From assembly GCF_023544465.1 (NCBI RefSeq), contig NZ_JALPVL010000003.1, forward strand, positions 186,001-250,000: a DNA stretch of 64,000 nucleotides. Direction: 5' to 3'. Below, one piece after another: positions 35,741 to 44,267 of this stretch (the first letter of the stretch is position 1; every line of letters begins with the position of its first letter). The notes under the pieces are model-generated. The model worked only from the letters and a program-made list of their open reading frames with translations, ran no database searches and was not told where the DNA came from. Both the position numbers and the translations under genes were made by a program. The DNA is from Paractinoplanes maris. GTDB lineage: Bacteria; Actinomycetota; Actinomycetes; Mycobacteriales; Micromonosporaceae.

Positions 35741-35806
35741 CAGGGCCGGTAGCGGACGATCGCGAAGGCGGCGCCGTCAGGGCCGGTAGCGGACGATCGC
35801 GAAGGC
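35733..35806. repeat. Exact 37-bp tandem duplication at the 3' end of the delta-60 gene
   Basis: The 37 bases 35733-35769 are repeated exactly at 35770-35806. The right copy includes the last codons and stop (35777-35779) of the delta-60 gene. The left copy is a spare gene end lying outside the frame, and it overlaps one arm of the terminator hairpin. This is a fresh-looking duplication, with no differences between copies. Confidence 0.93.
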
Positions 35807-37054
35807 GTCGCCACCTTGGACGCCACCGGTGCCGCCGACGAGCAGGCGGCCGTCGGGCTGGATCTTGAGGACGTTGCCCTGGTCGTATCCGCCCAGGTCG
35901 GTGACGACCACGCCGCCGGTGCCGAACGTGCGGTCGGGGCGGCCGTCGGCGCGATACTGGGCCAGGGCGATGTCGGCGTCGATCTGACCGGTGGTGGTGA
36001 TGCGCCCGTCGGGGCGGATCACCGGCGAGGCGACCGGGCCCGAGACGTACGTGAAGCCGTTGCGCCCGAACGACCGGTCGGCCCGGCCGTCCGGCCGGTA
36101 ACGCGCGATCCCGCTGCGGGTGACGTCGTTCTGGATGACCCCGACGGTCTGCACGATGCGGCCGTCGCGGCCGACCGCGAGCCCGGACGAGAGGTCGATG
36201 CCCTGGGGCCCGCTGTAGTCCCGGACCACCCGCCCACCCGAGCCGAACGACGTGTCCAGCGCTCCCCGCGGCGTGAAACGGGCCAGCACGGTGTCCGAGG
36301 TGGGCTCGGGCAGCGTGCTCCAGTAGCTGGTGGTGCCGGCCACGACGATGTCCCCGTCCGGCGCGAGCGCGACATTGCTCACCGAGTCGAACTCGCGCGG
36401 CCCCAGGTCGGCCCGGACCACCCCGCCGACGCCGAACGCCGGATCCGGCGCCCCGCTCGGCAGCAGCCGCAGGAGCACCGGCGGGACGCTGCCGTCGGTG
36501 GTCGCGCCCGAGATACCCACCAGGATCTTGCCGTCCGGCTGCCGGATGAGCCCGGCCGGCCGGGTCGCGTACGCGGCGTCGCCCAACTCCGGGTACAGCC
36601 GGCCGTTGGTGCCGAACGAGGTGTCGATGCTTCCGTCGATGAGATACCGGACGAGAACCAGCTCCGAGAAGCCCGCCCGCGACACGGTCCCCGCGACCAG
36701 GATGCGGCCACCGGGCTGCAACACCACCGCGCTCGGGTCGTCCCAGAACGAATCCGGGTCGACGTCGGTGACCACCGCGCCGAACGTGTTGTCCAGCAGG
36801 CCGTTGGCCAGGTGCCGCTCCAGCAGGAAGTACCCCTCATTGCCGTTGCCGACCGCGATGATCTTCCCGTCCGGCTGCAGCGCGAGATCCCGCACGTAGT
36901 CCCCGCCACCGTGATCGGTGGTGACCCAGCCACCCACGCCGAAGGACGGGTCGAGCACCGGCCCGCGCCCCGCACCCTCCGCGGCCTGCGCCGCCGACGG
37001 CACCCCGAGCGCTCCCACGGCCAGCACAGCCGCCAGCAGACTCCGCATCAACAT
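35777..37054 (-). CDS. Secreted delta-60 repeat beta-propeller-like protein
   Basis: A 425-residue exported protein. Sec signal: MLMRSLLAAVLAVGALGVPSAAQA. The rest is made of delta-60 repeats of about 55 residues, each with a LDPSFGVGG-type loop and a QPDGKIIAVG- or RPDGRI-type strand (for example LQPDGKIIAVG, LQPGGRILVAG, RQPDGKILVG, LAPDGDIVVAG, IQPDGRLLVGG). There are about six to seven. Such domains probably form a propeller; function is unknown in bacteria. MRSLL two codons later is an alternative start. Its 3' end carries the 37-base duplication. Confidence 0.9.
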   Translation of the reverse strand: MLMRSLLAAVLAVGALGVPSAAQAAEGAGRGPVLDPSFGVGGWVTTDHGGGDYVRDLALQPDGKIIAVGNGNEGYFLLERHLANGLLDNTFGAVVTDVDPDSFWDDPSAVVLQPGGRILVAGTVSRAGFSELVLVRYLIDGSIDTSFGTNGRLYPELGDAAYATRPAGLIRQPDGKILVGISGATTDGSVPPVLLRLLPSGAPDPAFGVGGVVRADLGPREFDSVSNVALAPDGDIVVAGTTSYWSTLPEPTSDTVLARFTPRGALDTSFGSGGRVVRDYSGPQGIDLSSGLAVGRDGRIVQTVGVIQNDVTRSGIARYRPDGRADRSFGRNGFTYVSGPVASPVIRPDGRITTTGQIDADIALAQYRADGRPDRTFGTGGVVVTDLGGYDQGNVLKIQPDGRLLVGGTGGVQGGDAFAIVRYRP

Positions 37055-37164
37055 CGAGGACCACCTTCCCCGTACGCCTCGTCCACCGTGGATCGCGACG
37101 TGCCGTCAGTGTGATCCCCGCACCCGGGCGACGGGCCCCCTTCCCCGCGATGAGTCAATACCGG

Positions 37165-37998
37165 TCATTGGGCGGAAACAGCGACCCACTCCACCAGCTC
37201 CCGGGCGATCGCCTCCGGCTGGTCCTCGGGCAGGAAGTGCAGCCCCTCCCCGACGTCCCGGACCCGCACCCCCGGCGCCACCCGCCGCACCTCGGCCACC
37301 CGCTCCGCCCCGATGACCGCCCCCGGCCGTCCCACCAGCAGCAGCCGCGGCACCTCGGTGGTCCGCAGCCATTCCCAGTTCGCCGCCAGCACAGCGGCCG
37401 TCTCGGCCGGCTCCCCGCCGATCGGGATCTGCGTGACCCACTTCCAGATCGGGTGCCGCGACCGAGCTGTCGGGTAAGGCGATGCGTACGCGTCCCGCTC
37501 CTCACCGCTGAGCGACCGCAGCATGCCCCCCGGCAGAACCGTGGACAGAAAGAAGTTCTCCTCCTCCACCCTCCGCCGCCCCTCCACCGGATCCCGCAGC
37601 CGCCGGAACAGCTCCCGCCCACCCTCGTCGAAGTCATCCCAGGACCCGAGCGGCCGCAGATGCCCCTCCATCAGGGCCACCCCCCTGACCCGCTCCGCCC
37701 GCGCTCGCGCGTACTCGACGCCCAGCCCGACACCCCAGTCGTGCCCCACCACCCAGAACGGCGCGTCCAGCCCATCAAGCACCGCCGTCAGATACCGCCG
37801 ATGATCCGCCCACTCGTACGCAACGTCCGGCTTCGGCGACCGCCCCATCCCGACCAGGTCGACCGCCACACACCGAAACCGCGCCGACAGCAACGAGATC
37901 ACCTGCCGCCAGAGATACGACGACGTCGGATTCCCATGCAGAAACACCACCGGCTCCCCATCCCCGGCGACCGACACGTGCAACCGCTCCCCAGCCAT
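37165..37998 (-). CDS. Haloalkane dehalogenase-like alpha/beta hydrolase
   Basis: A 277-residue alpha/beta hydrolase. The oxyanion region is FLHGNPTSSYLWRQV and the nucleophile elbow GHDWGVGLG puts Asp, not Ser, in the nucleophile position. Both are marks of haloalkane dehalogenases and epoxide hydrolases. RCVAVDLVGMGRSPKPDV and a His near the end (GLHFLPEDQPEAI) complete the triad region. HGNPTSSY points to the DhaA-type dehalogenase group rather than epoxide hydrolase, but substrate needs testing. MAGERLHV at 37998 is preferred over an upstream in-frame start at 38022. Confidence 0.88.
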   Translation of the reverse strand: MAGERLHVSVAGDGEPVVFLHGNPTSSYLWRQVISLLSARFRCVAVDLVGMGRSPKPDVAYEWADHRRYLTAVLDGLDAPFWVVGHDWGVGLGVEYARARAERVRGVALMEGHLRPLGSWDDFDEGGRELFRRLRDPVEGRRRVEEENFFLSTVLPGGMLRSLSGEERDAYASPYPTARSRHPIWKWVTQIPIGGEPAETAAVLAANWEWLRTTEVPRLLLVGRPGAVIGAERVAEVRRVAPGVRVRDVGEGLHFLPEDQPEAIARELVEWVAVSAQ

Positions 37999-38169
37999 GC
38001 TCAGTCCGCCCCTCGTCCCCACAACGCTCCAAAGCCGCTGCCGACGCCGATCGCCGTCCTATGTGTTTCCCACCAATGCAAGAGTCATAACCCGTTCGGT
38101 TCTTTCGTTCGATGGGCGGTCGGCCGAACCGCCGATCCCCCCGCACCCGAACACGCCCAGACTTGCGCG

Positions 38170-38892
38170 GTGACATATCAGACACCGCCCCAACCGGGTC
38201 CGATGTGGCCCGGCCCGCCACCCCGTAAACAGGGCTTTTGGCACCGCAGAACACCACTTCAACGCGCCGGCCTCATCGTCGCCGCCCTGATCCTGCCCTG
38301 CTGCGGCGGCCTCACCGCGATAGCCACCTTCACAGACACCAAACCCGACACGGTCACCGGAACAAGCGACAACCTGGCCGACATCCAGCCCATAACAACA
38401 ACGCCGCCGGCCGGCTCACCCAGCCAAGAACCCACCGAAGCCGCGCCCACAGCGCCGACAACCGCCCCGTCCACTCCCACCGCCGTCAAGAAGACCACGG
38501 TCACGACGACGAAGGTCCCGTACAAGACAAGGCGAGTCGACGACGACAGCCTGGCCGAGGGCAAAACCCGGGTGCGCACCAGAGGCGTCAACGGCATCAA
38601 GACCATCACGTACGAGATAACCACCGTCGACGGCCAACAGACCGCCCGCCGCGTACTCACCACAACAATCACCAAGAAGCCCATCACCAAGGTGATCGCG
38701 GTAGGCACCAAATCCGTCCCCACCAACAAGTGCGACCCGAACTACACCCCCTGCGTCCCCATAGCCAGCGACGTCGATTGCGCCGGCGGCAGCGGAAACG
38801 GCCCCGCCTACGTGGACGGCCCCGTCACCGTAGTCGGCTCCGACATCTACAAACTCGACCGAGACGGCGACGGCACCGCCTGCGACACCTGA
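38170..38892 (+). CDS. Membrane-anchored G5 plus excalibur-domain protein
   Basis: A 240-residue protein. A Pro-rich cytoplasmic start is followed by a membrane helix (RAGLIVAALILPCCGGLTAIA), a Thr/Pro-rich linker, a G5 domain (TKVPYKTRRVDDDSLAEG to VIAVGTKS), and a C-terminal excalibur-like calcium site, IYKLDRDGDGTACD. G5 domains bind cell-wall sugars and zinc; excalibur loops bind calcium. It probably sits at the cell surface. The start is GTG at 38170 (VTYQTPPQ). Its codons carry more A and T at third positions than neighbouring genes. Confidence 0.85.
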   Translation: MTYQTPPQPGPMWPGPPPRKQGFWHRRTPLQRAGLIVAALILPCCGGLTAIATFTDTKPDTVTGTSDNLADIQPITTTPPAGSPSQEPTEAAPTAPTTAPSTPTAVKKTTVTTTKVPYKTRRVDDDSLAEGKTRVRTRGVNGIKTITYEITTVDGQQTARRVLTTTITKKPITKVIAVGTKSVPTNKCDPNYTPCVPIASDVDCAGGSGNGPAYVDGPVTVVGSDIYKLDRDGDGTACDT

Positions 38893-39063
38893 GTGGGTGT
38901 TCCAGAGGGAAACATTCCAGGGCACTAAGATCAGATTACGGGCGCCGACGAGGTCAGCCGCCCTCAGCGATCAGCAATCCCTGGTTCGGTCGAGTCCGGG
39001 CCGCGACGGCGGCACGCAGCGGCGGGGAACGATCAGGGTCAAGTCACAGACCTGGGGGCAAGC

Positions 39064-41803
39064 ATGCTGGTAGGTCGCCGGGTCGAACGCGCCACCCTGG
39101 ACCGGCTGGTCGACGAGGTCCGCGCTGGTACGGGTCGTGCTCTCGTCGTTCGGGGCGACCCCGGAGTCGGCAAGACGGAGTTGCTCGACCACATCGCCGA
39201 GCGTACGACCCGAATGGGATGCCAGCTGCTCCGGGTTGCCGGAGTGCAGTCGGAGATGGAGTTGGCGTTCGCGGGCCTGCATCACCTGTGCCTGCCGCTG
39301 ATGGACCGATTCGATCAGCTACCGCCGCTCCAGCATGCGGCGCTCGCCTCTGCGCTCGGTCTGGCCGAGGGGCCGGCGCCGGACAGGATGCACGTCGGCC
39401 TGGCCGTACTCAGCCTTCTGTCAGCAGCTGGAGGTCGTCGCCCCGCCATCTGTGTTGTCGATGATGAACAGTGGTTGGACGAGAGCTCCGCGCAGGTTCT
39501 GGGCTTCGTCGCACGCCGATTGCTGGCCGATTCGGTCGGCATCGTCTTCGGGACCCGGGAGCCTGGCGCCGAGCTCTTCGGGCTTCCTGAGCTGCAGGTC
39601 GCCGGCCTGCTGGACGACGAGGCTCGGACGCTGCTGGCGTCGGCCTTACGCGCTCCGCTGGACGAACGCGTCCGTGAGCTGCTCGTGGCCGAGTCAATGG
39701 GGAACCCGTTGGCGCTCCTGGAACTCCCGCGGGGGTTGTCTGCCGATGAGCTTGCCGGCGGGTTCGGCTTGCCCGGAGCCGGGTCACTCAGCAGCCGCAT
39801 CCAGGACAGCTTCGTCCGGCAGCTCGAAGCCATGCCGGCGGCGACGCGGCGCCTGATGGTGCTTGCCTCGGCCGACCCGTCCGGTGACCCCTCGTTGGTG
39901 TGGAGGGCGGCCCGCCTCCTGGGCCTACCGAAGGATGCGCAGGGACCAGCTCTTGACGCAGGGCTGGCGGAGTTAGGTGTGCGCGTGCGGTTCCGGCATC
40001 CACTGCTCCGCTCAGCGGTCTACGGGTCGGCTACGCCGTCCGAGCAACGCGCCGTCCACGCGGCACTGGGCGAGGCAACCGATGCGACCGTCGATCCCGA
40101 CCGTCGGGCTTGGCACCGGGCGCTGGCGGCAGACGGACTCGATGAGGAGGTTGCGGTTGACCTCGAGTCCTCGGCCGGCCGGGCGCAGCGCCGCGGAGGG
40201 ATACCGGCGGCAGCCGCTTTCTACGAGCGAGCCGCATTGCTGACGCCGGATCCCACTCGCCGGGCCAGTCGACTCCTGAACGCCGCGCGAGCGAAGCACG
40301 AAGCCGGCGCCTACGAGGTGGCCGCACGCCTTCTGGAAGCGGCCGGCGGGGGGCCGCTCGGGGAATGGGACGCAGCGGCCCTTGAGCGCTTGCGCGGCCA
40401 GATCATGGCGAACATGAATCAACAGCGGAGTGCTGGGGAGACTCTGTTGGGGGCAGCGCGGATGTTCGAGCCGCTCAGTGTTGACACGGCGCGCGAGACC
40501 TACTTGGAGGCACTCTGGGAGATCTCCCAGTGGCCCGGCGGACGTGACGGGCTCAGAAGGGACGCCGCCTTGGCCGCCCGGTCCGCGCCCGATGCCGGCC
40601 ATCCTGCTCGAGCGGTCGACGACCTTCTCGACGGGCTTGCGGTGAGATTCACCGACTGCTTCGCGGCCGCGGCACCCCACCTGACGCGAGCTCTCGAAGG
40701 CCTCGTGGCCATGGATGACAGCCCAGAGGACGTCCTTCGTCTGTTGAGATCCACGTGCGGCGGGGCCACTATCCTGGTCGCGCTCGAGCTGTCCGACTTC
40801 CCGGTCTGGGACGCGCTTTCCGCCCGAGCCGTTCGGGTCTCCCGGGAGGCGGGAGACATGGTTGCGCTCGAGTTGTACCAGCATGGCCGTGCGCTGTTCC
40901 ACCTGAATCAAGGTGAGCTGCACAAAGCCGCGCGGCTGCTCGAGGAGAACGATGTCTTCGCAGCGATGACCGGCCGTATGACCCGCGGAGTCGTGGACAT
41001 GTTCATCGCCGCTTGGCGCGGGGACGAGGCAACGGCGGGCAATTTCATGCGCGGCATGAGTGAGATGGCGGAGCAGATCGACGCTGAGGTCCTGGTGGCC
41101 TACGCGTCCATAGCCGGCGCAGTTCTGAACAACGGGTTGGGCCGCTACCAAGTGGCCCAGGAACAGGCCTGGCAAGGATTCGAGCTGGACGTCCTCGTAG
41201 TGGGACCCCTGTTGGTGCCCGAGTTGCTCGAGGCTGCGTGTCGGACGGGAAACACCAGTTCGGGCCGGCGCAGCAGCGGCGTGGCTGTTCGAGCGCGCCG
41301 ACGCCGCTCCCACCGATTGGGCGCGGGGCATGGAGGCCCGCGCACGTGCACTGCTCGGCGAAGGTGATACCTCGGAGGGCTTCTACCGGGAGTCGATCGA
41401 GTTCTTCAGCCGCACCGGCTTCGGCGCCCAGCATGCACGCGCGCACCTGCTCCTCGGGGAATGGCTGCGACGGCAGAATCGTCGATCCGACGCGCGCGCA
41501 CATCTTCATACTGCCCACGAGATGCTGTCCAAGATGGGGGCGGAGGGATACGCCGAGCGCGCACGCCAAGAGCTGGCGGCGGCGGGCGAGAGGGTAGGCA
41601 AGCGTAGCGTTCAGACCACCACAGTGCTCACCGCGCAAGAGGCACTCATCGCTAGACTGGCTCGCGATGGTCACACCAATCTCGAGATTGCCGCGCAACT
41701 GTTCCTGTCGTCACGAACCGTCCAGTACCACCTGAAGAAAGTGTTCACCAAGCTGGACATCACCTCTCGCAGAGAGCTGCGCTCCGTCCTTTCTTCCGCT
41801 TGA
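39064..41803 (+). pseudogene. LuxR-type large ATPase (LAL-like) regulator, broken by a frameshift
   Basis: Two reading frames together make one LuxR-family regulator of about 910 residues. The first (39064-41367) has Walker A GDPGVGKT (31-38), Walker B AICVVDDEQWLDESS and TPR-like helices. It loses protein-like sequence after LEAACRTGNT, near 41254. In the next frame protein-like sequence runs upstream of its first ATG (AWLFERADAAPTDWARGMEARARALL) and ends in a complete HTH (LTAQEALIARLARDGHTNLEIAAQLFLSSRTVQ, split here for reading). One extra base between about 41254 and 41284 explains the break. Third-position G/C is lower than in neighbouring genes, suggesting transfer. A sequencing error or a real inactivation are both possible. 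Confidence 0.87.
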
Positions 41804-41880
41804 GGGGAAGCGAGGGTATAACGACGAGCCGGCGGCGCCGCTGAAACCGATGTCAACCGCAACCAAGTCACCCCGCACAC

Positions 41881-42279
41881 CTACCGCCCGAGCACATCCA
41901 GAATCCGCTTCTGGTCTTCGTCAAGCCGCTCCCCGGGAACGTCGGAATCAACCCGGGAGAAATCGAAATCAGCCATCTCCCAGGCCGGAAAGACATGCAC
42001 ATGAGCATGTGGAACCTCGAACCCGGCAACAACCAGCCCCACCCGAGGCGCCGAGTAGGCCACTTTGAGTGCCGCCCCCACCCGATGACTGACCGCCATC
42101 ACATGACCGAGCAGCTCAGCGGGAAGCTGAGTCCAGTCATCGATCTCCTCGCGCGGAACGACCAGCGTGTGACCGGCGGTGAGCGGCGCGATGGTCAGGA
42201 ACGCGGCCACCCGATCATCGGTCCAGATGAAACGTCCCGGGATATCGCCGTTGATGATCTGCGAGAAGATGGTGGCCAT
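41881..42279 (-). CDS. HIT-family nucleotide-binding hydrolase
   Basis: A 132-residue HIT protein. The catalytic histidine triad is VPHAHVHVFP (HxHxH), preceded by LTAGHTLVVPREEIDDW. The N-terminus IFSQIINGDIPGRFIWTDDRVAAFL is also typical, although the usual Cys is missing. Members hydrolyse dinucleoside polyphosphates or AMP conjugates. The start at 42279 is the natural MATIFSQI; the longer frame is not protein-like. A 16-base palindrome lies in the 58-base gap to the divergent SagB-like gene. The 77 bases after its stop contain no repeat array. Confidence 0.93.
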   Translation of the reverse strand: MATIFSQIINGDIPGRFIWTDDRVAAFLTIAPLTAGHTLVVPREEIDDWTQLPAELLGHVMAVSHRVGAALKVAYSAPRVGLVVAGFEVPHAHVHVFPAWEMADFDFSRVDSDVPGERLDEDQKRILDVLGR

Positions 42280-42298
42280 CGTCCGTCCTTGTCCGAGT

Positions 42299-42314
42299 AG
42301 GTGGGACCCCACCT
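42299..42314. promoter_or_regulatory. Palindrome between divergent HIT and SagB-like genes
   Basis: AGGTGGG-AC-CCCACCT is a perfect 7+7 inverted repeat in the middle of a 58-base divergent promoter region. Its place suggests an operator for one or both genes; a hairpin in a leader is the other reading. Confidence 0.4.
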
Positions 42315-42337
42315 TAATTGGAGATCCCTGGCAGAGT

Positions 42338-43780
42338 GTGGACGTGGACCTCGACTCCGGCGCCGGCCTGCTGCACCGTCTGACCTCGTATTCACCCGAC
42401 CGCGAGTGGGACGTCCCCCAGGACGACCCGCGTCTGCGGCACGACCTCACGTCCAATGACTTGGACACCGTCCCACCCCAGGTCAAGACCTTCCCGTACG
42501 GCTTGCCGACCGTCCCCCTGCCCCGGGTTCTCCCGGATCCCGGAGCACCCGCCGCCGCCGTACTCTCCGGAAGCCCCACCGCCCCGCAGCCGCTCGACGC
42601 CGCCCAGCTCGGCCGCATCCTCTTCCTGGGCGCCGGCGTCGTCCGCACGTCCGACCGCAACGGCCGCACGATCCTTTTCCGCGCCTCCGGTTCCGCCGGC
42701 GCCCGTTTCCCGCTGGAGGTCTACGCGGTCACTCGCGGCGTGGCCGGGGTCGACGACGGCGTCCATTGGTACGACCCGGTCGATCACGCCCTGGTGCGGA
42801 TCGGCCCGCCCGCTCACGGCGACGCCACCACCTTGGTCATCACCGGCGTCCCGTGGCGCACCGGCTGGCGCTACCTCGAGCGCGGCTTCCGCCATCTCTA
42901 CTGGGATTGCGGCACTTTGCTGGCCCAGCTCGAGGCCGCCTCCGCCTCGGCCGGCCTCGACCCGCGCCTGCGCACCGATTTCCCCGACGAAGCGGTCCGC
43001 GACCTGGTCGGCGCCGACGGTGTGCACGAGTTTCCACTGGCTCTGCTCACGTTCGGCTCCGGCACCCCCGCCGTCGAGCCCACCGGCCCCGCCGTGCCCG
43101 GCGAGCTGCCGGCCGTCGAGTTCCCATTGGTCACCGCCGCCCAGCGGGCCGGCGACACCACGGTCCTCGGCGACCCGTGGCCCGTCGGCGACGAGGTGAC
43201 CGCTCCCCCGTCAGCCGAGACGATCGACGGTGTTGTCCGCCGCCGCGGCTCGCAGCGTCGGATGGATCGTTCCAGGACGCTGCCTCGGGAGGCTCTCGAC
43301 TGGCCGATGGCCGCGGCGCTGCGCGGGATCGACGTGCCGCACTGGGTGGCCGTTCATGGTGTGGACGGTGTCGAGCCCGGTATCTACCGCTGGCCCGATC
43401 TGGCCGCACCGATCGTCACCGGCGACCTGCGGGACGAGCTGGAACGGGTGTCGCTCGGCCAGTCCTTGTCGGCCGAGGCGGCGTACGTGGTCATCGCGGC
43501 CGTCCCCGCCGACGGCCTGGACGATCGCGCCTACCGGGCCGCGCAGCTGGCCGCCGGCCTGGTCGAGGGCCGGCTGCATCTGGCCGCCTACGCGGTCGGC
43601 GCCAGCGCGACCGGCATGACGTTCCTCGACTCCGAGATCCCGGCCCTGCTGCACGAGTCCGGCGATCTGGTCACTCTGCTGTTCACGTGCGTCGGCGTCC
43701 CCGAATACAAGGCGCGTCCCGGTGGCACTCCCGGTGATCCGGTCGAGGTCGGCCGGGTCATGCCGCGCTCCGTCGACTGA
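42338..43780 (+). CDS. SagB-type nitroreductase-fold dehydrogenase
   Basis: A 480-residue protein with two nitroreductase-like halves, the layout of SagB-type oxidoreductases that oxidise azolines in thiazole/oxazole-modified peptides. Segments: LGRILFLGAGVVRTSDRNGR, FRASGSAGARFPLEVYAV and GWRYLERGFRHLYWDCG in the first half; VVRRRGSQRRMDRSRTLP and AYAVGASATGMTFLDSEIPALL in the second. No cyclodehydratase (YcaO) or precursor peptide is next to it, so it may be a stand-alone FMN enzyme. The start is taken as GTG 42338; GTG 42344 is possible. Its end overlaps the convergent mini-GGDEF gene by 23 bases. Confidence 0.85.
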   Translation: MDVDLDSGAGLLHRLTSYSPDREWDVPQDDPRLRHDLTSNDLDTVPPQVKTFPYGLPTVPLPRVLPDPGAPAAAVLSGSPTAPQPLDAAQLGRILFLGAGVVRTSDRNGRTILFRASGSAGARFPLEVYAVTRGVAGVDDGVHWYDPVDHALVRIGPPAHGDATTLVITGVPWRTGWRYLERGFRHLYWDCGTLLAQLEAASASAGLDPRLRTDFPDEAVRDLVGADGVHEFPLALLTFGSGTPAVEPTGPAVPGELPAVEFPLVTAAQRAGDTTVLGDPWPVGDEVTAPPSAETIDGVVRRRGSQRRMDRSRTLPREALDWPMAAALRGIDVPHWVAVHGVDGVEPGIYRWPDLAAPIVTGDLRDELERVSLGQSLSAEAAYVVIAAVPADGLDDRAYRAAQLAAGLVEGRLHLAAYAVGASATGMTFLDSEIPALLHESGDLVTLLFTCVGVPEYKARPGGTPGDPVEVGRVMPRSVD

Positions 43781-44195
43781 CGTCCTGCCACACCGCCCAG
43801 CGGGTCTCCGGCCCGACCTGCCGGGCCCGGTGCATGGCTTGGCGGCTGCGGTCGGCGAGCTCGTCGTAGCTCAGCTCACCGGGGGCGGACACGGCGACGC
43901 CGATGGCCGCGGCCAGGGCGACGAGGCGTCCTTCGACGATCACCGGGCTCAACGAGGAGGCGATGCCGCCCGCCACGTCGTACGCCTGCTCGGGGAACGC
44001 GAGGTGCGGGAGCAGGACCACGAACTCGGACTCGCCCGTCCGGCTCACCAGCCCGGACGGGGGGACGCCGGCTCGCAGCACCCGCTCGAACGGGGCCACC
44101 TCGCACAAGGCGTCGATCGTCAGCAGCGCGGTGTGGTGGCCACCGGCCAGCGCACGGCGGGTCGCCCGGCGGAAACGCCACTGCCGCATGTTCAT
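43758..44195 (-). CDS. Degenerate, shortened stand-alone GGDEF protein
   Basis: A 145-residue protein with the outline of a GGDEF domain but no sensor. The signature reads RTGESEFVVLLPHL, so GGDEF has become GESEF, losing the second Gly and the Asp needed for catalysis. The usual VNDTLGHAAGD region ahead of it is also missing, with a gap of roughly 20 residues. The C-terminal YDELADRSRQAMHRARQVG matches the normal ending. It should be unable to make cyclic-di-GMP; it could bind nucleotide or a partner, or be decaying. The stop region overlaps the convergent SagB-like gene. Confidence 0.75.
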   Translation of the reverse strand: MNMRQWRFRRATRRALAGGHHTALLTIDALCEVAPFERVLRAGVPPSGLVSRTGESEFVVLLPHLAFPEQAYDVAGGIASSLSPVIVEGRLVALAAAIGVAVSAPGELSYDELADRSRQAMHRARQVGPETRWAVWQDVSRRSAA

Positions 44196-44206
44196 GATCC
44201 CTCACT

Positions 44207-44248
44207 GCTCCGCCGCTCCGACCTGCGGAAGATCGGATGCGGCGGAGC
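44207..44248 (-). terminator. Long hairpin after the Tat/Sec hydrolase gene
   Basis: GCTCCGCCGC pairs with GCGGCGGAGC and, inside it, TCCGA with TCGGA, giving about 15 base pairs with one bulged base and an 11-base loop. It begins 19 bases after the stop of the hydrolase gene (44268) and ends 12 bases before the start of the mini-GGDEF gene, so it probably ends the three-gene operon. Confidence 0.65.
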
Positions 44249-44267
44249 CGACTTGAGGGGTCGGTCG

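Noticed and set aside
35816-37114. 432-codon plus-strand frame opposite the delta-60 protein
   Set aside because: Charged low-complexity product; the minus strand encodes a signal peptide and regular repeats.
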